Below, piece after piece: positions 1 through 10,508 of a stretch of 64,000 bases of DNA. Location: contig CM035359.1 of assembly GCA_020137815.1 (NCBI GenBank), positions 4,932,032 through 4,996,031 of the forward strand. Direction: 5' to 3'. This DNA comes from Hormiphora californensis (lineage: Eukaryota > Ctenophora > Tentaculata > Cydippida > Pleurobrachiidae). How positions within the stretch are numbered: position 1 is the first letter of the stretch; every line of letters begins with the position of its first letter. The position numbers were made by a program, and so were the translations under genes. A model generated the notes under the pieces. The model saw only the letters and a program-made list of their open reading frames with translations, had not been told where the DNA came from and searched no databases.

Positions 1-101
1 CACCGATCCGTATTATCATGCCAAGACATTGGTCTAACCCTCCTTTACAATACTTAGGGAGAGAGAGGGTCTAGCATTGGAAAGGAAGGTTTCATACTTA
101 C

Positions 102-563
102 GTTACATGATGAGCACTCCCAGTCGCCGTCCCTGACTTCAGAGAAGTTATTACTGCTATCTTTATATCCACCACCACTGACCGGTTCAGAATCTTGATC
201 CCCATCCCCATCTGCGTTCCTGGAGAGAGGGTATATCGAAGTGTACGCAGCCCTTGGTTGATCTTTATGGAGTACTCCAGTCAGTGTGGGATGCGTGGAA
301 CTGTGTTTTGAATGATTTTGAAAATTCATTATTGTTTGATAGTTCTGAAATAAAAAAGTCGGACAGCGATGCTCGGTTTTCCCGGTAAATCGGGGTATCC
401 CATATATTCAGTGGCTGGTAAATCAGGGTTATACTAACTTGGCGTCGCCGCAAACATCGATTTTAGGTTGCTTGCACTCGAAACAGTTGGTTCGGGAGGC
501 AAAGTTGTTTATGTCACACTCCCCACACTGCCAGTCTCCTGGCATGATATCCCCACTGACCAT
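102..563 (-). CDS. RanBP2-type zinc-finger protein, first visible exons (partial)
   Basis: Two exons read on the minus strand. Exon 563..439 begins with ATG and encodes a complete RanBP2-type zinc ribbon: GDWQCGECD, then N, then the SRTNCFEC pair (W-x-C-x2-C ... N ... C-x2-C). Its donor is GTTAGT. Exon 219..102 begins after a TATACCCTCTCTCCAG acceptor, keeps the frame (phase 2), is Asp/Gly/Ser-rich and ends inside a second finger (DGDWECSSCN) at a GTAAGT donor. The rest lies left of the window. RanBP2 fingers of this kind bind single-stranded RNA or ubiquitin, so an RNA-binding role is likely but not shown. The ATG exon could instead be internal, because an acceptor-like CCTAATTAG lies 3 bp upstream. 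Several RanBP2 families fit (ZRANB2 and others), so no symbol is given. Confidence 0.75.
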
Positions 564-567
564 GATC

Positions 568-1078
568 TAATTAGGAGGGAATTAGTAGAATTAACTAATT
601 AGGAGGGGGTAGGGAATTAGTGGAATAAACTAATTAGAGGGGGGGGGGGGGGAATTAGTAGAATTAACTAATTAGGGGGGTGGGGGGAATTAGTAGAATT
701 AACTAATTAGGGGGGTGGGGAATTAGTAGAATTAACTAATTAGGGGGGTGGGGAATTACTAGAATTATCTAATTAGGGGGGGGGGGGGAATTAGTAGAAT
801 TAACTAATTAGGGGGGTGGGGAATTAGTAGAATTAACTAATTAGGAGGGGGGTGGGGAATTAGTAGAATTATCTGATTAGGGGGTGGGGAATTAGTAGAA
901 TTAACTGATTATGAGGGCGGGGAATTAGTAGAATTATCTAATTAGGAGGGTGGGGAATTAGTAGAATTTACTAATTAGGAGGGTGGGGAATAAGTAGAAT
1001 TAACTAATTAGGAGGGTGGGAATTAGTAGAATTATCTAATTAGGAGGGTGGCATGGGGAAATTAGTAGAATCTAGCAA
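568..1078. repeat. G-rich minisatellite, unit about 32-36 bp
   Basis: About 14 tandem copies of a unit made of a G-run, GGGGAATTAGTAGAATT and AACTAATTAG, with variable G-run length. It abuts the zinc-finger exon at 563. Read on the minus strand, each unit ends in a pyrimidine tract plus CTAATTAG, which resembles the putative 3' splice site next to that exon. Confidence 0.9.
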
Positions 1079-1215
1079 ATAGTTATGGAGAGGGTAAAAT
1101 CAGGGTTCTCTGTATGTTTAGGGGAGGGAGGAAGGGTAAATAGTGAAGCTCGTTGGGTCACCACAGATAATATGAAATAAAAACGGGATAATAATCTGTA
1201 CACTTTACTTTATGA

Positions 1216-1324
1216 CAGGAACCGACCGAATCAAGAAATACTGGTCCCTGATTGGCGGATAACCAGTCACGTGGCCTAAATAACGAGTTCTGATTGGTTT
1301 TTTACTTGTTTCGGTCGGTTCCTG
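1216..1324. mobile_element. hAT-like MITE, 109 bp, copy 1
   Basis: Terminal inverted repeats CAGGAACCGACCGAA and TTCGGTCGGTTCCTG enclose 79 bp with no coding capacity. The element is flanked on both sides by CTTTATGA (1208-1215 and 1325-1332). An 8-bp target-site duplication and a terminus starting CAG fit the hAT superfamily. A second copy in the opposite orientation lies at 47255-47365, so this is a real dispersed family. Confidence 0.9.
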
Positions 1325-1664
1325 CTTTATGATCACTTAATTCACTAAACAATTGTCCCACGCTAGCTCTTGGCCATCCAAAAAACACTACAATTAGCAC
1401 AATATATCTGAATATTCTTTTAACTTAGACACAGTACACACTCTCTGCCCAAGTTGTTACTCCCCCTTGTTTTTTCTGGTCCTGTTTGTTACGTTCCAGG
1501 CCGTCGTCAACTTGCTGATGCATACCAGGGAGAAGAAATGTGAAAGAAAGGTTGTACCACCTGAAATTGGGGGATGCTTAGAGTGGAGTATTCTAATTAT
1601 ACTCTATTATAATTTTTGGAAAAACAATTAAAAATATATACACAATGGTATTTACAATGGCAAT
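1325..1664. other. Gap between MITE and retroelement tail
   Basis: AT-rich sequence without a convincing exon on either strand. The left part follows the target-site duplication of the MITE, and the right part is presumably 3' untranslated or terminal sequence of the reverse transcriptase element. I see no poly-A tract or clear element boundary. Confidence 0.4.
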
Positions 1665-1902
1665 TTACAATTTTATATTATTAAAAGCATAGGTAAAATC
1701 ATCAACATTATAATCTCTCATTTTCCTGCTGTTTCTTGACCCACGTATACATAAAAGGCTCAATTTTAAAATGATAAAGGAGAGTCTCACTCTTAAAAAG
1801 CTAATAACGTCATTAAAATTCTCATTCTTCTTATTACAAATCTTGTTACATAAAAGTTTTAAAAAAGTCTTGCATTCAGGTCCATAGCCTCCTGTTATTG
1901 AA
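1665..1902 (-). pseudogene. Severed C-terminal tail of the reverse transcriptase gene
   Basis: On the minus strand this stretch stays open from 1902 to a TAA at 1665-1667. It begins ITGGYGPEC, contains RVRLSFIILKLSLLCIRGSR and ends NNIKL. GG-(Y/M)-GPE and CIRGSR are, as I recall this family, the usual C-terminal signature after the TFTPL motif, and TFTPLIF is exactly where the upstream ORF meets the inserted element at about 2460. The tail is separated from its gene by the 557-bp insert at 1903-2459. The frame resumes if the insert and a few duplicated bases are removed. Confidence 0.75.
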
Positions 1903-2459
1903 CAAGAATTATTGCATTATGTATTCATAATGCTGTGTTTCCCTGCCCTACCGTTTCACATGGCAGTGACATTGTCACTGCCAACAGGATCAAGGCTTGG
2001 TCATAATGTAATGTGAGATGCATACGATCTAGCTGTCAGTATACTTCTCACATAGCTTAGAGTTAGCTAACTCCCAATCACATGACACTTGCTAACCAGC
2101 TTTTGACATTCCAACTTAACTACTTATCTAACATCTCACACTCGACTCGAAAGATGAAAATGTGTATGTAACACGCGAAACGCGCGGCAGAGCATTTCAT
2201 GTTTTGTTGAGTGGCGCTCGCACACACGTCCATCAAACTGTGTCAATGAGGTGTTTGATGAAGGAGTAGCTCGTCACTGTGCGCGCGGCTCTAGTTGCTA
2301 CACCGTTGCCCTCGCAACGAAAGTGTGACCAAAAAATGTCCCTCTACCGATTAGTTAGTATACCAAAATGTCGTTTTCGAATTCTAACCCTGCTATGCCT
2401 TTTTACAAAGTAAAAAGGCATCCGGGTGAATGCCTTCGGCATTCACCCGGGCAGGGAAA
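1903..2459 (-). mobile_element. Helentron-like non-autonomous element (HINE type), copy 1
   Basis: In minus orientation the element starts TTTCCCTGCCC (complement of 2449-2459), followed at once by a long hairpin (CCGGGTGAATGCC / GGCATTCACCCGG). Near the other end lies the inverted partner TTTCCCTGCCC at 1936-1946 on the plus strand, then a perfect 8-bp-stem hairpin GCATTATG-TATT-CATAATGC (1914-1933) and the terminus CAAG (1903). One inverted repeat is terminal and the other subterminal, followed by a hairpin, with insertion between T residues. That is the asymmetric TIR layout described for Helentron/HINE elements. No protein is encoded. A second copy is at 46378-46887. Confidence 0.7.
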
Positions 2460-5113
2460 AAAATTAAAGGGGTAAAAGTGCCTCTTTCGACATTTAAAAT
2501 TCTCTCATTATATTTACACCTTTTCTTAGATTCAAGATATGTAAAAACCTTCTTTGCACTTTTACATTTAGTTATGTAGCTTTTAGAGTTCGGATTAATA
2601 AGCTGCACATCAAAAAATGCATTCTGTCCATCACGATAAAATCCGTGAGCCTTAATGTCAGGTTTAGCCGAATCTTCCGTCGCCGTTGTCCTTGTGGTGA
2701 AACTTTCTCCATCAACAGCTTGAAGGTCCGGCTCCCTCTCTACGTCATTGCACACGGTTGTAAGTTGGTCAGCTAAGAGGTTGCACAGCTTGTTGTGCCT
2801 GTAGATTACATACCCTCCTCTACCACAATTGATTAAATGGGTAGGAGTCCCATCCTCCCCACACACACATTTTTCAGGCATCCGTGGTAGAGGTTTCCCG
2901 TATCTCAACAACAGACCATCCCTAAACTCTCCTTTGTTAAGAACAAAGTCGTACTTTGATAGCGGCAGTGCTGTTAGCCAACTAGATGCTCCCTCCTCCC
3001 GGGCCTGTTCCAAGTGTCTTTGAAGCAATGCATCAGATGTGGAGACAATATTTTCATATAACTCTTTGTATCTTGTCTCCCGCTTCTTTAGCATCTCTTC
3101 CAAGATTGTCGCATCAACACAGCAATCCTCTTTGTCCGCCATAGCCATTACCAAACCTTCTGTAACTGCCGTAGATATAGAGTACTCTTCCTCGGCCAGT
3201 TCCTCTAGTATGGGGATTCCCAACCCTCCCAACCTTGGTGGTAGAGACATGATCTTCCTCTCTAATGGGGACAGTAGGCAACCAAACAGCGATGGTAATA
3301 GACGCTCTGAAATAATATTATCCAAAGGTCTCAAATGTTCCCCCAGCCCAGGAATTGTCCTCATGAAGTAAGTTAGCTTGTGCCTCACCCCTTTTGTAAA
3401 AGCAGAATACGCAGCATGTGGTTGGGTCTTGCTGTGATGGACCAAGTTTTCAAGAATTCCAGACCACTCCTTTACCAAACTTGATATGTATTCTGATTTG
3501 AATGATGCATTTCCAAGTGGTGCCCCGAGATGTCGATGTCCAGTGTGCCGAATACTGATATTGCTGCCCTCAAAGATTTCCGCTGCCTTCCTTGCTAATT
3601 CCGGGGACTTTAAAATTAGACATGATTTGCTTGGGTTTACATAATATCCAAATCTGGTACCCATTTCTGTTATCTCATCCCACCACATTCGTAGAGCTTC
3701 CAGATTCCCTACTGCCGTAGCATCATCAGCTAGCCACGATTGGCTCACCTCCTTGATATCATTTAGTTTCCTCAAAATTGGTAACGTAGCAATAGCAAAC
3801 AATGCCATGGCCAAATTATCCCCTTGGGTGAAACCTTCCTGTGATAGTAAACTCGATCCGTCAACAAATAGTTTACTATATCCTCTGTACATGTTTACTG
3901 CAACAGGTCCAAACTCAGGGCAGAGAACTTGGATGTTATGGAGCATCACCTGTCTGTTCACCGAATTAAACGCATTCGTTGCGTCAACAAGGATACACCC
4001 CTCTGCCTCATCAGACTCAAATTGGTCTCTGATGAAATGAATTGCTGCCTCAGCCCCTGACTTCACCCCCGTACAGACCTGCTTTGGGCCTGCCACCAAT
4101 TGAATCTCATCTTTGAGAGTCCATGCAATCGCCTTCCCAACGATTCTTCGGAATGTTTCCCCAATGCCAATGGGCCGTACCCCAGGACATTTGTTCAGTG
4201 GAATAAGGCGGCTGTTGAGATATGCCTCCAACAACGTAGGATCGATATACTTTGTTGCTAGGGTCTTGGCAAAAATTGCAATCTCTGTACGCAGTTCCAC
4301 TCCTTCATTTTTGTAGTTCTTGTGTGTTAGTATTCGCTTGAAGAAATCCGAGTCCGTTGTCGTTGGACCCGCAGCACCTTGTGTCATTCTAGCTGCTCTT
4401 GCCACCATGTTACCACTTATCTCCGAGAAAAATGAAGGGTCTGGTTTCTCCAGTGGGCCATTGAGCAATGACTCTGCTCTTACCGGTGCTGGGGGTGGAT
4501 GTTTCTTTTCCAGCAGAATTTTTGTTTCATCAGTCAAGCTTAATACTCCATTATTTTCTTCCTCAGTTAACATCCTCATTGCCTGTCGAATTTTTCCCTC
4601 AAACATGTATTGGGCAAATTTCCGTGATTGATCCTGGGGCTTCCTCTTGCTATTTTTAAAGCGTTGCTGAATAGCTGATGCAGCTTTTAACACACTTGTA
4701 ATATCCCCTTCCTCAAATTTGTCCAAACGATCCTTCAGCAGTTCTTTGTGTTCGGATAACTTGCTTGTCCTACTAGGTTTCTGCAACAGCAAAGCAGGTA
4801 GGACCAAGAAAGTTTTCATAGCGATGGCCCCGTATTTTGTTTGGTTGTTGAAATGACTTAGCCAAGTCGAGAGAAGTTTTACAAAACGACGTCCAACTGC
4901 ACACGTTGGAACGTCGAAAATATTCTTCCTCCAATGGACAACCTTTTCATAGCACTTAGAAATTAACTCCGTGAATTCCGCAACGTCATCAGCAGGATTG
5001 ATGATAATCTCCTGTGGGGCTGGGATCAACGGGTTCCTCTTGCGTACAACCAAGTATCCGTTTGTTTTACAATAGCTTTCGAGTTCCACATCCATGTTGT
5101 TGAGAATTCTCAA
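2393..5113 (-). CDS. Reverse transcriptase with C-terminal restriction-like nuclease (interrupted retroelement)
   Basis: The open frame of 906 codons starts at 5113. RT motifs in order are: RPIGIGETFRRIVGKAI (about residue 320), ILVDATNAFNSVNRQ with the first catalytic Asp (about 380), GFTQGDNLAMALFA (about 435), the catalytic WLADDATAVG (about 470) and NPSKSCLIL. A CCHC-like knuckle follows (CVCGEDGTPTHLINC), then a restriction-like nuclease core KPD-x12-FFDVQL with a downstream K/R-rich YNERI and ERGTFTPL. RT, knuckle and nuclease in this order are typical of site-specific non-LTR elements of the R2/R4/NeSL type, although this clade is divergent and I do not name it. No apurinic endonuclease, integrase or LTR is seen. 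The last 20 or so codons (2393-2459) are read-through into an inserted Helentron-like element. The native C-terminus is stranded at 1665-1902. Confidence 0.85.
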   Translation of the reverse strand: MRILNNMDVELESYCKTNGYLVVRKRNPLIPAPQEIIINPADDVAEFTELISKCYEKVVHWRKNIFDVPTCAVGRRFVKLLSTWLSHFNNQTKYGAIAMKTFLVLPALLLQKPSRTSKLSEHKELLKDRLDKFEEGDITSVLKAASAIQQRFKNSKRKPQDQSRKFAQYMFEGKIRQAMRMLTEEENNGVLSLTDETKILLEKKHPPPAPVRAESLLNGPLEKPDPSFFSEISGNMVARAARMTQGAAGPTTTDSDFFKRILTHKNYKNEGVELRTEIAIFAKTLATKYIDPTLLEAYLNSRLIPLNKCPGVRPIGIGETFRRIVGKAIAWTLKDEIQLVAGPKQVCTGVKSGAEAAIHFIRDQFESDEAEGCILVDATNAFNSVNRQVMLHNIQVLCPEFGPVAVNMYRGYSKLFVDGSSLLSQEGFTQGDNLAMALFAIATLPILRKLNDIKEVSQSWLADDATAVGNLEALRMWWDEITEMGTRFGYYVNPSKSCLILKSPELARKAAEIFEGSNISIRHTGHRHLGAPLGNASFKSEYISSLVKEWSGILENLVHHSKTQPHAAYSAFTKGVRHKLTYFMRTIPGLGEHLRPLDNIISERLLPSLFGCLLSPLERKIMSLPPRLGGLGIPILEELAEEEYSISTAVTEGLVMAMADKEDCCVDATILEEMLKKRETRYKELYENIVSTSDALLQRHLEQAREEGASSWLTALPLSKYDFVLNKGEFRDGLLLRYGKPLPRMPEKCVCGEDGTPTHLINCGRGGYVIYRHNKLCNLLADQLTTVCNDVEREPDLQAVDGESFTTRTTATEDSAKPDIKAHGFYRDGQNAFFDVQLINPNSKSYITKCKSAKKVFTYLESKKRCKYNERILNVERGTFTPLIFFPARVNAEGIHPDAFLLCKKA

Positions 5114-5572
5114 CTAAGATGTAGATGTAAATGTTTATATCAACATATGATCTCTATTATAATTTGGAGATGAACGTCGTCGAAGTGGTCGTTCGTTCAG
5201 CGGTATCTAAGCGACTGCTCCTTCATAAAACACTTTATAGGCACAAAGCTGTAAAGCTGTTATTCACACTTTTGGAACTTCCAGTGGAAGTTTGTTAATA
5301 TTTTCGAATGACTTTTAACAGGCCAGTCCCCATAGTTACCAATTCAGTTGCCATGGCAACGGTTTTATTGACGTTGAAAGGGAAAGAACCACCCGGCGAA
5401 GCCGGGTGGGTTATCAAAAAACCTTCTCTGAGGCGCACCCAGTGGGTGCGCTAGTTCTAATTATATAATGGAGATTGAAACAATGTGCAGCTATTTGTTA
5501 TGTCTCCTTTACTGGAGCGTGGTGAGAGAGGGTCGAGAAATACGCTACAAGAAACAATATAATATGTAATGA
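5114..5572. repeat. Mobile-element end with hairpins, between RT gene and JAGN1
   Basis: No gene is seen. The stretch carries two strong hairpins: ACCCGGC-GAA-GCCGGGT (about 5392-5408) and GCGCACCCA-GTGGGTGCGC (about 5432-5451). These probably mark termini of the RT element or of another small element. CTCCTTTACTGGAGCG followed by GAGAGAGGGTCGAG (about 5505-5537) resembles similar phrases near 30-75, 6320-6385 and 19150-19195. Confidence 0.4.
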
Positions 5573-6908
5573 CTAACCGAGGAAGTATATTACGAAGTTA
5601 CTGGCAGGCATGAAGTAGTGAGATGGTTTTGATAGACCAGATATCTTGTAAAACTCGTAGTGTCCGACAAAGCCCAGAGCTAGAGAGAGAGATATGGAGG
5701 AGTTAAGTAAATTATACGACTATAAACTGATCAGTTAATCTAATTGTTGTTGTCATTTTTAGGATTTTCACCCTTTCCTCTGAAGGTTTGCACTATAAGG
5801 TACTTACAGGCTAGTATTCCGAAGATACATGCAGGCATTGAAAATGCTAGTAGACACACTTTATAGATGCTCATAAACGATGTTTTATTCTTTGTTATGC
5901 CTCGAAACCCGATGGCGCATGAAGGGAAAGCAGCCAGCCATAACACCTGAGAAATATGAACATGTTAAAATAGAAAGGGGTCTTATTGTGAATATTTTGT
6001 ACGGGGCTAGCACGAGAAATCTGAACTGTGTCATTAAATAGTCTGAGGTAGAAGTAGAACCGCGGTGCAGAAAGGGAGTGCCAGTGAAGCTTGCAGCCAG
6101 CAAGGGAGTGTCACTGTGTGAAATAGGTCCGCGCGCAGTGCAAGTGTGGGAGGGTTCTGGTCCCCTACGATAAGACACGTCCGCGCGTTACAGTAACGAC
6201 AACAAATCCCTCCTCCCGCTTTCCTCTTTGTGGCGCATACAGCTCAGCAGCGAACTCGTCACACTTTTTACAGTTGGGTCTTCGGTCTTGTAGAAAGGAT
6301 AGTTACACTTCTTGTGTTCTAACCCTCCTTTATATCAACCTTAGTGGGATGCCGTGAGAGGGGGCTAGGGTTCGAGCAAGGCAAGTTTACACTCCGCTTT
6401 TTAGTGTGACCCAGCTCAATAATACGGGGAACGTGTTGCAATTTTATTGGAGGAGGGATAGCGATGGGGAGATCTATACTCTCTATTGAATTATGAAGAT
6501 ACTGTTCCGATCAAGGACCCCTTCAGAATGCTTTGTGCGGCCCCAAGGCCAACGGTGGAATGTGTAACTTGTTCAACTCACTATATGCTATATGATTATA
6601 ATAATCATAATTATTGTTATGGGCATGAGTGTCATAAAGTTAGCTACTGCACTGGTCCCCCCCCTCCTAACTTCATAATATTCCGGAGTATAAAATAAAA
6701 CATATATGACTATCATTACCTGCCAAGTGTAAAGTGTGTTGATTCCTGAGACTAGGGCACTGATGAGAAGTGACACCCCCAGCATACCATGGTACACCAA
6801 CGTTCTCTGCATTGCCTTCTTATACTTGACACTAACAACGTACTGATGGGCGACCTGTTGCGAGTGTTATTTAGGGGTGAGAGAGGGGAGAGAGGGGAGA
6901 GAGGGGGG

Positions 6909-6958
<50 letters not shown>

Positions 6959-7781
6959 ATGAACAATAAAATGGCATCACAACAGCACATACGGCGAAGA
7001 ATGGATGAAGGGTATGAATGTGTGGATTGGATCACTTCCGGAAGGTTTCATGGCATCCCCCTTCATATCATATGAAGTAGCACACCAACAATAGATGTGT
7101 ATTTTGTGTTGTGAAGTGATAGCGAGAATAAATATTTCTGCTAAAGTATTATAGAACAAGCATCCGAACAGAGAAACTGTACTGTTATAATGTACTGTAC
7201 TGAACTGTACTGGTATAGCTTTACACAAGACAAGACTGCTAGCACATATTATACAAAGGGGATAATAAACCTACGTTTTTGGTTTCTTTGACAATTCTTA
7301 TCTGGAAGAGGGGGTGCGTTACACAGTAGCAACATGTCAAACATTGTAACATTGTGTTACACTAACAAACGGCAAACATGTTTCAAACACTTTGTAAGAA
7401 AATCTTGCTAAACCAACATGTTACAAACACAATCTTTCCAGAAATGCAGATGGTTCCTTCCAATGACTATTGACCAACAAGCACTTTAGTCATCAATATT
7501 CAATACTATCATGCGATGTGTATCTAGTGCAATGAATAGGGCGGATACTGGATAGGGGATACTGGATAGGGGATATTTGTTATGACGCTGACAAATGCCC
7601 CTAATAACTGCAGTACTGGAAAGTTGAAACTGTACTGGAAATATATATGACTAGGACAAGCACAAATATCTACAAAAAAATGATAACATCGACATTTGTG
7701 TCACACAAATCTCACCTTCTCTCTGTGTTTCCAATCTGATCCGTCTGTTCCTTCAGCCCGAGGTCCAGCCTTTGAAGACAT
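5573..7781 (-). CDS. JAGN1: Jagunal homologue (ER membrane protein), C-terminus uncertain
   Basis: Four exons splice in frame: 7781..7716, 6854..6720, 5946..5808 and 5679..5573. The N-terminus MSSKAGPRAEGTDGSDWKHREK is almost the human JAGN1 start (GPRA-GTDGSD), which makes the call firm. Three hydrophobic segments follow: around GMLGVSLLISALVSG, LWLAAFPSCAIGF and VCLLAFSMPACIFGILA. Jagunal is a four-pass ER protein needed for ER organisation and the secretory pathway. The reading ends at a TAG after NFVIYFLG at about 146 residues, against about 180 in the family, so the last membrane segment and tail are shortened or lie on an exon I cannot find. The gene's 3' end runs directly into the hairpin-rich mobile-element sequence at 5390-5455. 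The first intron holds a GA microsatellite (6903-6957). Confidence 0.85.
6903..6957. repeat. (GA)n microsatellite
   Basis: Nearly pure AG dinucleotide run lying in the first JAGN1 intron. GA/TC microsatellites recur throughout the window. Confidence 0.95.
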
Positions 7782-8199
7782 TACTATACAGCTAAAACAA
7801 TAGGAGGTTTAGTTGGGACTTGTGGGAGTGGTCCTGCCTTTTTGAAAATTGAAGCTTTAGGAGTTTAGGGGTTCGCAAGATGAAGTTAACTGTTACCGAA
7901 AATCTGTCGAATGTGATCTCTTTTCTCACTTTTCGTTAGATGGTTGCAAAAATACCGGATACAATGAATCAATTATATACTTGGACAGTAAAAATGAGTA
8001 AAAAACGACAGTTTGATTAGTAACCAATATAGAACAAAGTGCAGTAGAATACACAAATCTCCAAACATTTAACACATTTACAAAAGATGGGCCATAAAAA
8101 CAGGCCTTGCGTGTGTATAACAAGTACACAAACTAAATCTATACTTGCTATATAAATTACTGAATGTATACATCCTTGACCATAAAAACCTCATCATCC

Positions 8200-10508
8200 T
8201 CAAATGTGTCCCCGTTCTTTAAGTTTGGACATTAATGTCGCCACATCTGGGACTTTGTCACCTGCAGCCCTCACCGGCGGGTCAACTACCTTCAGGACCT
8301 GTTTAAGGAGGGAGGGATGGAGGGATGCAGAGGAAGAGAGAGAGAGAGAGAGAGAGATACAGACTCTGTATTACAGAGGGAGAGAGTAGATACATAGGAA
8401 GAGAGAGGGATGAGAGAGAGAAAGAGAAAAAAAAGAAGACTTGAAGAGAGAAAGAGAGAACAAGAATATCACTCACCTTGAGTCTTGGTGTCACATCTAC
8501 CCCCAGATCTTCTGGAGACATTTTCTCGATCTTCTTCTTCTTTGCCTTCATAATATTTGGCAGTGTAGCATATCTGAAGATTAGTATTTGTTAGCAATAT
8601 AATGTACTAATAATGTATTAATGTATAATAATATAATGTACTATCAAATAAGATATGAGGAGGAGAATGTATTATATCTGGGATAAACTGCTATGGCTAT
8701 TGGCTGTCTAATTGTATTGAAGTCGTACTGCTGAAAAGTGAAAAAGTTGGAAACCTGGGTTCGTTTAGTCGAAGATCAGCAGATATGACAGCAGGTAGAT
8801 TTACAGAGATGTCTTCTAGACCTAAAACGAAACAATTCAATCATAATCCATAATTTTTAGGCTTGCTGAGTGCTGACAGTGTAAGTTAAGAGTTTTGCCG
8901 CTCCTAAATTCGAGTTACATCTCCGAATTGTTAACTCAGGGAGAATGGAGATCCTTCTTACCTCCGTCAATCTCTCTGGTAATCTTCAGTTTTCCATCGC
9001 TGTGCTCCACAACACTGGCCATGGTTCCCTGGGGCCACTCTAAGAGTCCAGCCAGCAACTGGGTTGTCTGGTTACTGTCATCATCAATTGCCTGGGCGAT
9101 AACACAATGATAACACAATGATAACACAATGTAGTGATAACACAATGTAGTGATAACACAATGTAATGATAACACAATGTAGTGATAACACAATGATAAC
9201 ACAATGATAACACAATGTAGTGATAACACAATGATAACACAATGTAATGATAACACGGTGTAGTGATAACACAATGTAGTGATAACACAATGTAATGATA
9301 ACACAATGTAGTGATAACACAATGTAATGATAACACAATGTAGTGATAACACAATGTGGTGATAACACAATTTAATGATAACACAATGTAGTGATAACAC
9401 AATGTAGTGATAACACGGTGTGACACCCGTTTGTTACTGATATGGAGGGGGGGGGGAAGATGCGAAAATAATTACTGGGACGATGCTTTAATTGACGATA
9501 CATTGTTTGCAAATTTGTGTTTGCTTTGCAAGACCTATTATCCCCCACCCCCGCTTTTGTTTGTTTGTATGCTATGCCCCCTCCCCCTCTACCTCAGAGG
9601 GCCCCGCTCCCCGCTTTATGTGTGTATGCTATGCCCCTTCCCCCCTCTCCCCGCTCACAAACCTGTTTCCCCAGAATAACGACATCCGGTTTTTCCTTTT
9701 CAACAAGTTTGGCAAAGATTTTAGCAATAGCAAGAGGCTGGAGATTCTCCTCTGTTCCCTTTGGTACCTCAACGTGAATCCCTCTATCAGCACCCATGGC
9801 CAACGCTGCAACGGAGATTTTAGATGTTTCAAAATAAATCAAAATGGAAGTAAAACTAAACCCATATTACATAGTTTTGGTTTGCCTTTACACTTTAGTC
9901 TTGATTGAAATTCCAAAAATGTTGCCTTGTTGACCCTCTCTGTTTGAACAAAACAAAGAAGGTCTACTGTCTGACTGCAACAACCCCTCCTCACCTGTTC
10001 TGATTGTCTCCTGGCTCTGAGTTGGACCACAACTCACAACCACTATCTCCTTCACCACCTTCTTCTGCTTCATCCGAACTGCTTCCTCAATAGCGTTCTC
10101 ATCAAAAGGGTTCATGGAATGTTTCACCCCATCGGTCACAACACCTGTTCAGGGAGGGTCAAATATGGCTATACGATAGCAAACAATAGCTTCTTTCGGT
10201 TTCAAAATATATGGTGTGATCTTGCTACCAACTCTTACTCAAGCAAAGCAAAGCAGGCCGGCTAGGATAAATCCAGTGCTTACTGGTAGTTATAATTGCC
10301 TCATATATGAGCTTTTGTCTCGTTTAGAATGGCTCTAATAAAACTGTTCTTACAGACACCATGCCCACTCACCTCACACACACACACACAATATCCATAT
10401 ACTTTTCCAACAAAGTAGCTACTCACCAAGGGCGTCTGGCCGGACTCTTATTTTGACAGCATAGTCGATTACTCTCTTACAGCCCACCAGCACTCGTAGG
10501 GATGCCAT
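8200..10508 (-). CDS. ETFB: Electron transfer flavoprotein subunit beta, complete
   Basis: Seven exons keep phase throughout: 10508..10427, 10144..9995, 9805..9663, 9091..8962, 8821..8755, 8573..8477 and 8298..8200, giving 768 nt or 255 residues, the same length as human ETFB. Diagnostic stretches are [19 protein letters not shown] at the start, [62 protein letters not shown] (the AMP/FAD-contact region), WPQGT, and the ETF signature region with [25 protein letters not shown]. With ETFA it forms the mitochondrial matrix heterodimer that takes electrons from acyl-CoA and other dehydrogenases and passes them to ETF-QO. All splice sites are GT-AG. Intron 3 contains a minisatellite that touches the acceptor of exon 4. 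Confidence 0.97.
9100..9422. repeat. GATAACACAATGTAGT minisatellite in ETFB intron 3
   Basis: About 20 tandem copies of GATAACACAATG with or without TAGT/TAAT. On the minus strand the unit is TATCACTACATTGTGT, and the array runs right up to the TTATCGCCCAG acceptor of ETFB exon 4. Confidence 0.95.

Noticed and set aside
2829-4659. Several plus-strand ORFs across the reverse transcriptase
   Set aside because: Antisense shadows of the long RT frame, with no motif.
8936-9426. Overlapping ORFs rich in LSLHCVI repeats
   Set aside because: They are translations of the GATAACACAATG minisatellite in ETFB intron 3, fused to ETFB exon 4.
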